Shown here piece by piece: positions 13,501 through 26,678 of a stretch of DNA of 64,000 nt. This DNA is from Eopsaltria australis (Eukaryota; Chordata; Aves; Passeriformes; Petroicidae): contig JAVTVJ010000458.1 in the NCBI GenBank assembly GCA_034509425.1, forward strand, positions 1,550,001 through 1,614,000, in the 5' to 3' direction. Position 1 is the stretch's first letter. Each line of letters begins with the position of its first letter. Below the pieces are notes generated by a model. The model searched no databases. It was not told the DNA's origin and saw only the letters and a list, made by a program, of their open reading frames with translations. Both the position numbers and the translations under genes were made by a program.

Positions 13501-13739
13501 CCTTCTGGTTTGCAGAGCACTTTAGCATCTGAGTTGTGATTCTCTCAAAGCACAAATTCCTCTGCTTTTGAGGAGGGAGTGCTCATTCCTTGTTGGTCCA
13601 TCTCTTTCATTAATCTAAAATTGCATTTTTTGGGTTGGAAATGACTTGTTTTTAGTAGCAGGAGTTTCAGTATTCAATATTACTGTTTTCAAGGTATCTT
13701 GGAGAGGTTTTGCATTCCTGCTTTAGGTGTCTGTGTGTG
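10600..13739. other. Unique non-coding sequence
   Basis: AT-rich DNA with no recognised gene or repeat. The part at 11440-11850 is especially A-rich. A GC-richer part at 12000-12380 carries opposed short open frames with no protein signature. Nothing else is seen. Confidence 0.45.
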
Positions 13740-14150
13740 AAGATGCCAGCTGTTATAGACAAGAGAAATTCACGCTTCAGGATTCCAAGAGATTAATTGG
13801 GAAACGTGTCCTCTGTATATCCTAAATTATCAACTGACATAAGGCAAATCATTAGAAACAAAATGTGTTGCTCAGAGAAGTGCACGTTTGTGTTCTGTCT
13901 GTCTGGAGAACATTTCAATCACCGAGCTGCCAGCGTTAACCACGGCAGCAATCAGGAATCCAAGGAAAAATCAAGATCCAATTGTGTTCCGTGCACATAT
14001 GGGCCAATTATGTAATTATTCTTTAAAAAATATAGCATGGGAGCACTTTGCAAAGGGAACAGCACAGGTAGCCTTTCATGTGGCATTTTGTGTTTTCTTA
14101 ATTGTGACTTCTTAATGAGAGAGCTGATGCTGCATGATCCCACTTAATGA
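13740..14150. other. Probable conserved non-coding element
   Basis: About 400 bases of non-repetitive AT-rich sequence packed with homeodomain-type cores (GAGATTAATTGG, CCAATTATGTAATTATTC, CTTAATGATTTA). A CpG-bearing middle (ACCGAGCTGCCAGCGTTAACCACGG) sits in it, unusual for neutral AT-rich bird DNA, where CpG decays quickly. Short open frames occur on both strands at once, which suggests general lack of decay rather than coding. Conservation is inferred from texture and must be tested by alignment. Confidence 0.35.
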
Positions 14151-17100
14151 TTTACATCAGTTTGTTCTCCTTTCAACTGATGCTTCAGAGAAGGGGCTTC
14201 ATTTTAATACTTCTTATTTAATAGTTCTTTTTTTAATAGTTCCTTTTTTGTACTTTTACTACAAACTTTCTTTGCTTTGCTTTGTTTCCCTGAATTGGGT
14301 CTCAGTGAGGTTAAGCGCAGTGCTAAGCCAATCCACAGTAGGAAAAAGCCTTCCCAGGAATACAGGTGTAACAAGAATATTCAAGTACTGATCTTTACAA
14401 CCTTATCAGTCATGTTTTCACTTTACCACAAACACCATTAAAGCTGTTCTTAGCTATTGATTTGACCTTTGTTGTTTTTTGGGGATGGGTTCTTTTTTTT
14501 CCCCAAGTATCAATACATCAGCCCTTTAAATGCAATGGAAATTCAAAACTTGGGTTTGTCTTATAACTTAGCAAGGCAGTCTGAGAAGCAGATGGTTGTA
14601 ACCTTTATATATCTTGATTACAAGAAATTGTGATGCATATGTCTGAGTTTAGAAATGGAATACAAATTCATCTGATGTCACCGTATGCAGAACTGGGAGA
14701 GCTGAAACTGAGGATACTTCTTACTGTATATTTAATGCTTCTTGCAAATTTTTGTGTGCATCAGCTTTGTTATAATTAAATTCCCATATGTTCATTAAAG
14801 AAACAAACAAATTTTGTTTTATAAATGGGACTTGCAGCATTATCAGCAGTGATAGCACAGTGAATGTTCCAAGGCTGGAAACAGGAGTTCTGCCTTTTCC
14901 AGTTGCAAATGTGATTCGATTCAGACATTTTATTAATCATGACAATATGCTGCTGACATTTCAGCAGTGTTCAGTCCCTGTGATGCAGCAACAAATCCCA
15001 CAGAGGAGAGTTTCATATCCCAGCAAGCCTGTGGGCAGTGGTGTTCTCGCATTCCTTTCAAATTTGTAACCCAAAAGAAATAACAAATATATAATGAAAA
15101 AAAAAACCTAAAATACTCAAATCACAGCAGAGCCTTCCCATCTGTGTCCCATGATCTTCTTTGTTGACCCTTCAGCTGAACTGATAAAATTGTGTTGGTG
15201 CCATCCCAGTTGTAGAATTGCAGCTGCACACGAAGGGCTGCTATGGTCACAGAGGTTGGATTCTGTGTTTGAGGAGCAAGAGGCACCAGGGTATTTTCAA
15301 TGTTATCATAAAGGATTTCCACTAAAATATGGCAAAAAAATATTTTAGGCCAAGAGTCTTGTTACCTGTAATAATTAAACATCTTCACTCGTGAATTTAA
15401 AGGTGAACAAACCCTTAACTCCTTTTAACTCCTGTCCTGGATTTGGCTGTTTTTATATTAAATAGAAGTGGAAGAGAGCAGAAAGGATTTTTTTCTTTTT
15501 TTCAAGGAAACAAAGGAGAAAAAGGGAAGATTACTTTGAAAAATGTTTTGCACCAAAAGCAGGAAGAATTATTTTCCTTTCCTCCTGGCCTCTGCCCCAG
15601 CCCCTCTCCAAACTGGTGATGGTCTCAGCCTACACTGGAATGATATCCAGGGACTCATTCTTTGCTATTATTTCACTGTTTGTCAAACCGTTCTGAATTG
15701 TGAGTCTTTGGGAACAGTTGCTTTCAAAACAAATCGTAAAACTTGCCACAAATTATTCATAATAAATATTTTTCCAGCTTTCCTTGCATCTGTGGCTCGC
15801 ATTGCAAAAGCACCTAGAGGCCCAAGCTGACATTAAGACAATCAGTATGCTAAAACCTGTGTGTATAGACAGTAAAATCAAATATTTATGTGAAGAATGT
15901 CTCTACAAATAATACTTAGGGCCAAAAAGCATCAGCACAGTTGGGGATTTGCTGTTGCATTCATGTTCTGTAGGATTTGGTGTGTTGTGGCTTAGGACTG
16001 TCCAGACAGGAGAGTTCCACTGATTTATCCCATAAAGAAGGATATTTTCAGCTGATATCTCATTAAAACAGGACTTTTGTCAGCCTCATATCAGCATAGT
16101 ATTTTTAACTTTGAATACTGTGAGTGAAATGCTCTTTACAATCCAGTGATGCTCGAGAAGCCTCTGTGAACAGAGAAATGGGCTGGGGAGGTGTAAGAGT
16201 TTGCATTTCTTCACAAATAATGCCACCGTGAGATCTGTGTGGAGTTAGAAAATGCATTCTCTGCTCTCTGCAGCAGTTCTGGCACACAGTTTTTGGATTG
16301 CCCTGCGTGCAGTTTGTGGTGTTTTTCCTTTTATTGCCCTGCTCGGATGGATTATGCATCAGCCATCAACAGTCTGTTTATGAAAGGGGGAACACTCTGG
16401 GAATTGTCAGGAATGTCTTCTGCATATCAGTGAATAATAATGAGCGTTTGCCATTCAGTAGAACTGCTGTGGTCTGCAAAAGACACTGCTTTAAACATTT
16501 TTTTCTCTGAAAAAATGTTTTGAGATTTTGTTATTATTTTCTTTTAAAATAGCAATTCCTGGATAGATACGAGGGAAGTGTTTGTGAGCTTTTGTGTGGA
16601 GAAATGCTTATCAAAGTAGGAGAGGTGCTATTGCTTATGCACATCTAAACAACATATAAAACATCACCACACACTGGAAGTGCAAAATGCTAACAGGTCT
16701 TCATGTTTCAGGACATAAAATTCAATCCAATAACTCTTTTTATTCACAAATGGCTTGCTGATATGGGTTTTTTTTTCTTTGCTTGCTTAGGTACACGCTG
16801 CCATATTTTCTTTAAATGCATTCTCAGGTTCATAATTTCTGTGTGATGGAATTTAAGAGGAATATTTAAAAGGCAGTAGCAGGAGCTATATAAAAATGCT
16901 TAAATTACAAGAAACATTTGCAGAATGTTTTGCAGCTTTCTGCTAGTGTTGAAGTGGTGTTATTGTCAAACATCTCTGCTGCCCGTTGTGGGTCGTGCAG
17001 GGGTGGGATATTGCTGTGCTCTCAAAGATGGAGCAGCATCTTGATCCTCGTGATTTGAGCGATCTTTGTTAACCTTGGTGAAAGCTGAGTTTGTGTCTCG

Positions 17101-18059
17101 GCAGCATGGCACGAGTGATGTCAGGGCTGTGCAGTTTCTGTTCAGAGCTGTCAGTGTCACCGAAACTGCGGGAAAAACAAAAACCCTCCAACAACATTTG
17201 TAACATTAGAGAGTCAAGGCATTGCTTTATTCTGGCCAGGATGTACCACAGAAATCACCTCATCCACACATACCAGAGAGAATCATCCCATGACACATGG
17301 CTTTTCCAAGATTTTTCAGATATTTTATGCAGTAAAAACTCACAGAAGCGGATTGGGTCAGGGTCCATTGGTCCCATAGTTCTTAGTATTTGGTCTCCTA
17401 TTGGATGTGGACTTCTTCGCTTCTGATGTTAATTAGACCTTCATTCCTTGATTTTCTTTTCCAGAGGAGATGTCTCCAACTCTGCCAGAGGCGGAGTCTG
17501 GGGTAGATGGCCGCTGATATTCTGGTGACTGATGGCCTTTTATCTTTTTGGCTATCTTTGGGCTACTCCCAGCCTGTTGAGATGTTAAGCCCAACTCTTC
17601 AGAGTGATGCTACATCTCTTAAAAAAAACCTAAAGAAAATTCCTTTCCTCAGGGCAAAGGTGAACAAACCTGGCTAAAGTTACATAAAAACAATTTTTAA
17701 ACTGGAATGTTTTCCTACACCAGGAACATTCACCCACTGCTGACCTGGCACTGTCCCTGCAGTGTGTGAAGCACAGGACAAGGTCAGAGCCCAGAAATGC
17801 CCCTTCCCCTCCCAGCTGGGCACTGGAAGGGTCTGTGCCAGCAGCTCAGCATTGTCACTGCCCGGCTGGCACTCACAGCAGTCCCTGCAGGGTTTGGGCG
17901 GCCGGGTGGGGTTTCCGATGGGATGTTACCCGTCTGGGCACTAAGGATGTGCAGGCTCTAAATGAGAGCTGGAGCAGAGTCCTGCAGCACAAGCAGCTCC
18001 CACAGGCTGTCAGAGGGAATCTTGCACTGAGGGATGCAAGAACACGAGGGTAATTTCTG
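14151..18059. other. Unique non-coding sequence with two further CNE-like patches
   Basis: No gene is supported. Two patches, about 14780-15060 and 16190-16520, have the even texture of conserved elements (for example TTTATTAATCATGACAATATGCTGCTGACATTT split across 14930-14962). A strong pyrimidine tract and AG end at 17464, opening a possible exon that is listed separately. The remainder shows nothing I can name. Confidence 0.35.
17465..17517 (+). other. Weak candidate terminal exon after a strong acceptor
   Basis: The acceptor CTTGATTTTCTTTTCCAG ends at 17464. The next bases are locally GC-rich and, in one phase, read E-M-S-P-T-L-P-E-A-E-S-G-V-D-G-R before TGA at 17515-17517. A second phase is open slightly longer. 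This would suit an alternative 3' coding exon, but no polyadenylation signal or homology supports it and I do not recognise the peptide. Chance is a fair explanation. Confidence 0.15.
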
Positions 18060-18780
18060 CCTACAAGGCAACACCGGCAGGTTCCTGTTTTCTTTTGCAT
18101 GCATTTTTTGGCTGCTAATAACACTCCAGGCTTTTCAATGGTCATAGCATTTTCCAAAGCGGACTTTTTTCCCCATCAATTAGGTTTGTTTTCTTTGTAT
18201 GAGAAGAACAGCAAAACTAATTTGGTCAATTTAGTGCCAGGCCACTGATAAATGAGTTGTCAATTGGGCTCTAAGTAGGCTTCAATGGCTCATATGTATT
18301 CTCCTCCTTTGTCATTATGAGGGATGTTTCCTTTGATGGTTTGTTGTTCTTGCCATAATAAGGCAAAGATTAAAATCACTACTGTAAGGCGAATTGAGTC
18401 CCCAGCATGGTAAGAAAAACATCAGAAAAATAATTTCAAATGGCCATTCTGTCGCGTTTTGGACTTTTCTTTTTTTTCCTAACTTAAACTTTGCCATTCA
18501 CCTGTTTACCAAGATCGTTTTAAGTGTATAACTTTACAGCATCTATAGCAAAACAATTTTATTTTCCCCTATCAATTAGATGAAGCTCTTTTGAAGGAGA
18601 AAGCACATCACCAAAGACTTTTCTGCACTTGGAAATCATTTACCTTCAAGGTCTCTCATATAGAGATGCTACTTCTTTATGGAGGATTTTCATATGTCAT
18701 GGTAAAGTGGACAGAAATAGCTGTGGTTCACTTCTGTGCACAGCCAGAGATGTTTGAAAGATCATGCAAGAGTTTAGGAG
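18060..18780. other. Probable conserved non-coding element block
   Basis: About 700 bases with no repeats and dense regulatory-looking words: CATCAATTAGG, AACTAATTTGGTCAATTTAG, GTCAATTGGGC, TGTCATTATGAGG. Isolated CpGs persist in AT-rich surroundings (AAAGCGGAC, AAGGCGAATTG, CTGTCGCG). Of all the unique sequence in the window, this block looks most like an ultraconserved-type avian enhancer. No open frame exceeds about 60-65 codons. The evidence is textural; alignment to chicken or other birds would settle it. Confidence 0.35.
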
Positions 18781-21700
18781 TTTAACCTTTGTTGTTTTCC
18801 AGAGTTTGGAGTACTTTTACAGAGCATTCTTAACAAAGAAAAATACCAGAAATATCAATGTCTAAACGTCTTCAGCTATACTGAGCATTTCTGAGGGCAT
18901 TGCAAGTTCTAATAAACACAAGCAGAGTGGGTGAAATTACTTTGCTCTCCATTACCACTGTAACTCTGGTGCTGCTTGAGAAGTTTAATCAGTTCTTTTT
19001 TTTTTTAGTGACTCAATTTTTCCTTGAGTAACACTCTGCCATGACCAAGTTTGTCAGATATTTTTAATTATTATACTCTGTTCTGATCTTAATATAAGTA
19101 CCAAAGTTTTGTCTTTCTTTTTCCTTTCAGATTATTAAAATATGATAGATCTAAGCAATCAATGCACCAATTCAGGTGGAAGTGAGATGGAGATGCAGGA
19201 TTTTCATAGCAATTTATGGGACTCCATCTTATTGGTGGTTCTACTTAGCCATGAAAATGACTTTAGCTGCCTCCCTTGGATTTCTCTCCAGTTTTTGCCA
19301 CACTAGAGGAAGGATGAGCATCTTCTTTTGTGTGCTCTGACATTCCTCTGTGGGAGGGAAGATTCTGGCAGTTCTTTCACACAGGAATCACCACTGGGGT
19401 CTGCAAAAAGAGGCTCAGTGCCTCTGATACAGATGCAAGATATTTTGGTGCCTCTTATCAGTCAACAGCTGTATAAAAAAAGAAATTAATACTTTATTTT
19501 TTCCTTCTGTGATTCTGTGTCTAAACAGCTGTGGTACAATAAATGTGGTTACTGTGAGCACATGATCACGACTCTGTGCTGCTCCCAGCTCTGATTCTGG
19601 TTTCAGCCTCGCACCCATTGCACGGTGTTTGTTCACATTTCACCCTTTACTGGAGTGAACTGGTTCAAAAAGTTGTACTCTGAGTTCCTGCTGCTCATTG
19701 TCCTGACCATTGAACACTGGTTTAGTTAACAGATAACACATTTTTGTGCTGCAGGGCTTGAAAGTTTTCCAGATGAATATTTAAAATCTTAATGATTTGG
19801 GGGCGTGGCCTCCAGGTAGCTTTTTTCAGACTGACTTCTTTGGGAATAGTATGGAAAAAAACCCCCCAGAACACCAAATATTATAACTGTATGTAGTAGT
19901 TCCTTTTCAGAATCTGTTCTTATTACAACATTTATCTCTTCCTGTCTGTCAGATTAATGCAGTGTAGCTGTCACGTGAGCTGTCTGATAATAATTTTGGC
20001 AGGAATCTGTAGGGACCCAGTTAAGGTGCCATTATGAGAGGAGATTAGAATGGGGAAAACACACAAGGGCACAAGTCCATGGAGAATTCATTAGGATGCT
20101 AATTTGATTCCTCTGTGATTACTGCAGTGAGATTTCAGTGTGAGCCTTTAGAGAACTTTTGATGATGTGGAAATGAAAAGGTGTCAGTGTGCATTACACT
20201 GTCATTAGGAAAAAAATCAAACACTAAGAAAATACCCTGACAAGAAAATGGCAGCTAAGTTTTAATGCAAACTGGGGAACTTCTTGGTACTCCTTCTGTT
20301 TCATCTCCTCATGTTTCACGTTTTGTTTGTGACAATCAGTGCAGAGATTGCTGGCTGGGCTTCCCCTGCCAATATTTGAGCTACCACAGAAGCCATGCTT
20401 TGGTCCAGCATTGGGTTTCCCTCTTTCTTCTTGGCATTTCCCAGGTGTGAATTCTCCTACCTGGTTCAAGAGAATTCAAGTGGGAAATGCAGCAGTTCCA
20501 GGAGCTCTGAGCTGTGTGGGCAGGGTGGATCCCAGGACCTGGAGGCTGGGTTTGCTCCCTAAAAGCTGCTTGTAGGAACTTGCATGCCCAGGAAAAGCAT
20601 CTCTCTGGTCTTCCCAAAATTCGGGATTTCAGGGGGTGTTTAACTGGCCAGAACAGAGGCCAGCTTCAAACACCCTCAGTTAGAAAGAACTGCTGGAATT
20701 TCAGTGTGAGGGCTTTTGGAGAAGAATAAAACACAAACAGGTACTTTTGTAAGTGCTCTGCCCAAGATTTTTTGTGGAACAATTTGGTAAAATAGAGGTG
20801 AGAAACTAAAGAGTTCTAGCTATTTTTTTTAGGCATCTGATCTTTAAGTTCCTGTTTGACTGGTTGTGATGATCTGAGACAGCAAGCAGCTTAAAAAATA
20901 CGAGTTTAAATTGAAGTGGAATAAGGTTTTCTGAGGTTTTTTCTGTACTCATGTTCTATAAATTATGATTGTAGGTGGACATGGATCTTCAGGGACTTAT
21001 TTGCATGAATGTTTTTGTGTAACAGGAGCTGTGTTTTGTGTAGCAGGATCTTCACTTCTCCAAAGTGTTTTGTGCCACCAATTCCTCACTGCAGTGTCAT
21101 GTTCCATGAAAATGAGCAATCGACCTTCATTTCTTATAGGTAGGAAATCTGCATTTTTCCCATGTAGTGACTGCTGTTGCTGATAAATGGAATAGGATTA
21201 TGGCAAAATGTTCTGTAAACTGGAATTATGTCCCATGGCAGGAGCCTGGGTGTAGCTGCTCTGTTAACTCTGCTTTTGCTATTCATCACCTGCTGTTATT
21301 GTTCATTTATCTGCTCTTTGCAAGAATAACTTGGTGCTTGGCCAAGGTGATGCAAAACCTTCTTGGGCTTGGGTGACAAAAATGGCAACAGGTGATTGCA
21401 ACACTTCCAAAATCTCTGAATGATTTGCATTTATGAATTGGGGGTTTTGTCTTTGATCAGACTCTGATAATTCCCAGAGTGCCACTGATCTCCCAGTGCA
21501 GGTTTTTACAGGTGTCTCCTTTAACAGATCTGGGATCCTGGAGCTCTGTGCAGGACAGGTTCTTGCCATGGCACACAAGACCATTTCTAATCCCAAATAA
21601 ACCAGATTGATGCAGGAAGGAAATGGCAAGTCACAGACAGATTTGTTTCCTAAATTTAACAACCACTGTGACTGTGCACGAGTGCTCCTTGGGGAAAGGC

Positions 21701-24700
21701 ACATTTCCTCTGCAAGATAACTTCTGTTAGATAAATTCACTGACTGATATATAACAGATGTATTTATATCTAATAAATCAAAGTTATATTAATGATATCT
21801 CTAATAGATTAATCAGAGACTGAATTCACTGTAATGAAATTAAAGCAGAGTTATTTTTAGATGTGAGGTTGACCAGAAATGGTGAATGTTTGCAAGTAGG
21901 AAATAGATGAAGGCCCTGTTAAACTGTAAAATAAACAACTGGCTTTTTTGTGTCTTGGCTTGATCCAAAATATGCTCTCAAGTGTTGCCAAAATGCAGAG
22001 ATGCTCTAAAGGAAAGCAGCGTCTGTCTTGATGTGAAACCTTCCTTGCAAGACCCTGTCAGCTGAGACAAAGAGAAATACAGCCCAGTTAATTCCTAGGA
22101 GTGCCTCTGCTGGACTCAGATTCCATTCTGGAATCTCAGAGCATTTAATGCATCTCTAAGGTTCCTTTCTGGTCCTGCCTGATTTGCTGAAGTGACAATA
22201 AATTTAGGAGAACCAAGTTTAAAACTGGCTGCTATGAGTGAGATCAGTTTCAGCTGGACACAAACGTGCTCCTCACATGGATACAGATGTGTACAGGGTC
22301 CAGATGTGTGTGCTCACCTACAGCAAATAATCCTCACTGCCCCAACAGAAATGGGAGTTGGTGTCTCATGGTCACTCACCAGGCCCTGCAGTGGGATATT
22401 GGCACATCTCTCTAAAGAAATAAAGCCCAGAGTGGGAATTACTGTTTACTAGGAATTGAACAGCAGTGATTAAAGCTCTCTATATACAGATAATGAAACG
22501 TATTTGCAAAATGTATTAAACAGTGTTATGTTTCAGACAATCTAAAAATAACTATTCACACTCACACAGAGACAGATAAGACACATTTCATGGCATGGAC
22601 AGAAAATCTAATTGAGTATTTACACCATGTGCACTTACCCCATAAAGATCCATAGCCCAAATCAGATGTCAAGTCCTCACAAGTGGGGAACAGTTTTATT
22701 GTATAAAACTTTAACAGTAAATAATTACTACAATGAAATTTGTTGAGTTTGTACTTGTGTTAGGATTCAACTTTTTGATTCAAATCCTTTGGCTTGGGAT
22801 TAAAATTTACGTACTTAGGTCAATTTAAAAAGAAGTTCTCATCTTGATATAGAAATGGAATTTTAGGCTTTAACACCTTTCTCCCAAATTCCAACAATTC
22901 TTGCCTAAGAGCATGTGTTGAGTTCAAACCTTGTGAAAAAAAAAAAAAAGAGCCTGTAATTTGTGTTGTAGACAAAGTTTAGCTCAGCTTAATCACTTTT
23001 TACACAATTTCACAGTTCTTCATTTCATACACTTGTGTAGCTACTTAATAAAAATACATAATGCATGACTTTGTACTATAAACTCTTAATTTATAATAAT
23101 TTTATGTCATCTTCTGTAATTATGGCACTGTGCAATCTGTACTAGTTGACAATATTTTGGCAGAAGCATCTACTGTAATATTTACAAGGCATTTCTGGCT
23201 CAGTTTAGTTCTCATTGTGCTCCCAGTTATTCTCCTGAGTTATTTGGATACCAGTATATAAAAATGTCTGTTGTTTGCTTTGCTTCTTGACTAGTTAATC
23301 AAAAACATTTTAATATTATGGAGCTTTTCAAGAGAGAAATTATACTCCAAAAAATCCATTATGCACAAACAGAGAAAGTAATGAAGTTCTGCTGGTCCTG
23401 AAGTAATTTCACACCATTTAAGGCTAAGCTCCATTGTTTAATCGTTTCTAATCATTTGCTTATAAATTCCAGTCTGTCTCGACCTAACTCTGTGGAAATT
23501 TTTTGCTTAATTTTTATTTTCATTATCCACTGGATAACTGGTGTAATTCCCAGAGCTCTGCAGAAGTCACAGTCAGTTTGGGTGGCTGGGCTAAACGTGC
23601 CCAAGGAACATTAACTGCAGTCACAGATTTCCAGAAGAGCTCAGTACATTTGGAACTCTCTGGAAATTGTGCATTTATTTATTTGTAGTTGATGTTTTGT
23701 TATCCAAATGGAAGCTGCAGCTGCTGAACACATCTTGGAGCAGATCACTGATTTTTGTAGTTGATGGGAGCTGTAGCTTCTCCCAGACTCAGATCAGACT
23801 GCTGAGGATAAGGAGGAGGTGATTACCATTTAATTTATATAACTTTAAATTTGCATTTTGTCCATATGTCACTAAATATACCATGGTGGAGCATTTAGAT
23901 CTTTGTTTGAGATGAGGGGAGGCTGTGTGGCAGTGAAATTCACATAAATACCTGGGAGAAAATGATTCTGCAGTTTGCTCTCATTTGTTAATTGCAGATC
24001 ATTGCTGCTCCAGACAGAGAATTGTGTGGATGTTGTGGATGGCAGATGAGTGAGTTTACATTTGCATTTTGATTTGGATCAGGAGTGTGTATTTGAAGTA
24101 AACTGAAGTCCTGATTGCCTGCAGGTGATCAGGCTTTGATGTGCACCATGGAGCAATCCTGGAATGTGCCAGTGGTTATTTGGGGGTGAGGAGATGCATT
24201 CCAGGAGAACCTGGGAATGGGAGACTGAAAACCAAAACCTTCACTCTTTGTTGTCATTAATTACCTCAGAAATGTCTGAGTCCATCAGGCTGCAGTCACT
24301 TAGACCAGAAAGAACATGAAATATGTGATAGAATAGTCAGTATTTCCAATTGTCCCTTCATTTATGGAGTGAAAAGGTGGAGATGAACAGGCCAGTGCCA
24401 TTTCCATGCTGCACTCTGGGTTTGATGCATTCCCTGCATGGCTGCTGCATTCAGGCACTGACATTTGTGGGTAATCCCAGACCCCTGTGTCAGACATTGG
24501 GGGACACTGAAATACCAATTCCAGCAGCTGCTGTGGCCATGAAGGTCCAGCTGAGCCCAGGAACTGAGCTGGGGCATCAGGAGGCAGAACTGTAACACAG
24601 GGCACGGGTCTGTGGTGTGCACAGCAAAAATACTGGAGAATAATCATTGTAACTCAGGCACTTTGGTCAGGGAGAGCTCAGGTTGGTTGGGGTTGTAGGT

Positions 24701-26047
24701 TTTGTTTAGACTGGAAATGTTTCTTTAAGGGATTTTTCTCCTGTCATTTCTGATTTCTATTTTAAAGGATAATAAATTTTCAGTTATAATTTAAATTATC
24801 TTTGTGGATTTTATTTGCTGTTCCCATCATTATATAAATATTTTTATGCCCTGGAGACCTCTCTTCAGCAAATCAACAAACTTGTGATCTGTACTAATTG
24901 AATTATGAATCATTTCAAAACCAACACCAACAAAGAAATGTGGTGCTGTTGTCCTTTTATTTTTTATTTTTTCTGTGTGCTGTTTTCATTTCAATTCCTT
25001 TAATTCATTTTATAGGTTTCTATTATCCAGAGATAGGGCTGGATCCAACACTAATGGATTATTTGCTCTGCCAGTTCAAAGTGTTGCACATGAGAGACAG
25101 TGAGAAATCTGACACAATGCTAAATTCAAGAATGAACAAAAAAGTTTGCTCCTGCATCAACAACGAAGATGAAAATATTAGATAACATATTCTGTGCACA
25201 AAAGAAGAGATTTATCTCTATGTGGGAAGACTTCAGCAGTTATTGATTCTGAGGATGGTTCCATTCATTTATTCCCTCCCGAATGTTTTATTTGTGATCA
25301 CAAGAGTCATCTCGTGCAATTAGTGATTATGAAAACTGCCAGCATGCAATTACTCAGAATAATAAAAATATTCAAAACAAGAGCCTGAAGAATACATAGC
25401 AAGCACAAGAAATCTGAGGTCGAAATGGAAAAGGTTTTTTTATCCTGTTAAGGAAAAACCCAGAGAAACTATGAATAAATTTGTCATTTGCCCTGAGACA
25501 ATAATGCTCTGTGTTTGAAGGTCCCACATCTGGGCTTTTGTTGTGCTCAAGGGAAGCATCCTCCAAAGGTACAGACTTTTCCCCAGGAAGATCCTGTTGC
25601 CATTTCTGACTTGAATTATTTTATGCCAGCTATTATTGCTATGCAAAACTGCTTCCTCCCAATCAACAATTGAATACTCCACTGGAATCTGGAAAAAGCA
25701 TTTGGAAGCTTTTAATTTCCTTTGATATAGTCCATAATAGGAAGAGTAAAAACCTGTGTTGTGAACTGGGTTTTGTTTATGGTTTCACGCATTTTAAGTA
25801 ATTTTGGGGTAGCCTTTGCTTCTCTGAAATTGCATTTGGAGTCTGGTTTTAGGCCCTGATTCTGCTGAAATGCTCCCGAACTTGTCTTGCAGTGTCTTTT
25901 GGAGGTGTTTTGTTTTCCTCAGGGTTGCCACAGCTGGTGTGACCTGATGGTTGTTTCAGAGCCATGTCTCTTTTTTTGCACCTGGGTAGAGCAGTCTTCC
26001 TGTTGTTAATGTGCTTTTTTTGGGGGGCATAAGCAAAGAAGGGAAAA
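18781..26047. other. Unique non-coding sequence
   Basis: Over 7 kb with no supported gene. A 145-codon minus-strand open frame (21303-21740) and a 115-codon minus-strand frame (24300-24647) each overlap plus-strand frames and show no domain. ATTTGCAT octamers lie at 20999-21006, 21423-21430, 23849-23856 and 24060-24067. A 14-A run is at 22936-22949 with no polyadenylation signal before it. The AT-rich 22450-23500 part has little structure. Confidence 0.45.
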
Positions 26048-26678
26048 TGTGGCCACATGTGGCGGTGGTGCAGGTGGCCCAGGAGGATTTCCCGTTAAGG
26101 AAGCCCTGGGGGGAAGAAGAGGAATTCCCCTGAGGCGGGGCAAGAGTTGGCTTAGCCCAAAGCAGGAAGGGCCCCGGTGGAGTGGGCGTCCCCTGGACTG
26201 GTTGGTCAGCACCACCTGCCCATCTGCTGTTCACCACCCCCATGTTCTAGAGAGTTCTGTTCTACTCGGTTGCTGATTGTATCATTCAGCTGTCTGTCAC
26301 CGCTTCTCCTCCCCCTGGCTTCCCTGGTTGGTTCCTTGCCCCTTGCTCCTCCCTGGTTCCTCCCCCGAGCCCCTCTGTGATTGGTTGGTTCTATGCAATA
26401 AAAGGCTGCGTCAGCGGGGGCTCAGGGCCTTCTGACCCTGGTGCCTCAGAGTGCTGCTGATCTCCTGCCTACAGTGTCTCTATTACCCGGGCAGAAGATC
26501 CCCGTTTTGCTATTCAGTGCGATGCATTGTTTGCCTTTCTGGGATCATAGACAGAGAGCAAGGGAACTGAACTCCCGGCGACAGGGAACCAGGCTGGCCA
26601 CCAGGAACCCTCCATCACACCTGCCTTTGGTCTGCCACCACCCAACCATCGGACAGAAGGCAGACGGCGACAGCCACA
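26048..26678 (+). mobile_element. Candidate solo LTR of an endogenous retrovirus
   Basis: A GC-rich block interrupts AT-rich DNA. It begins with TGTGGC (at 26048, repeated at 26058) and ends with the inverted form GCCACA at 26673-26678, matching the TG...CA ends of retroviral LTRs. Inside, in promoter order, are an inverted CCAAT box (ATTGG, 26380-26384) and 12 bases later GCAATAAAAGG (AATAAA at 26397-26402), which can act as TATA-like and/or polyadenylation signal. A GC-rich R/U5-like segment follows. Length is about 620-630 bases, normal for a bird ERV LTR. There is no gag/pol/env sequence on either side, so it would be a solo LTR. I could not find a convincing target-site duplication, so the ends are approximate and the family is unassigned. 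Confidence 0.55.
26380..26402 (+). promoter_or_regulatory. LTR core promoter/polyadenylation module
   Basis: An inverted CCAAT box (ATTGG, 26380-26384) is followed by AATAAAA at 26397-26403, just before a GC-rich segment. In several retroviral LTR classes an AATAAAA-type element at this spot serves as the TATA box, and AATAAA also directs 3'-end formation. Orientation implies plus-strand transcription. Whether it is active now is unknown. Confidence 0.4.

Noticed and set aside
21303..21740. 145-codon minus frame
   Set aside because: No domain and no splice or promoter context; consistent with chance.
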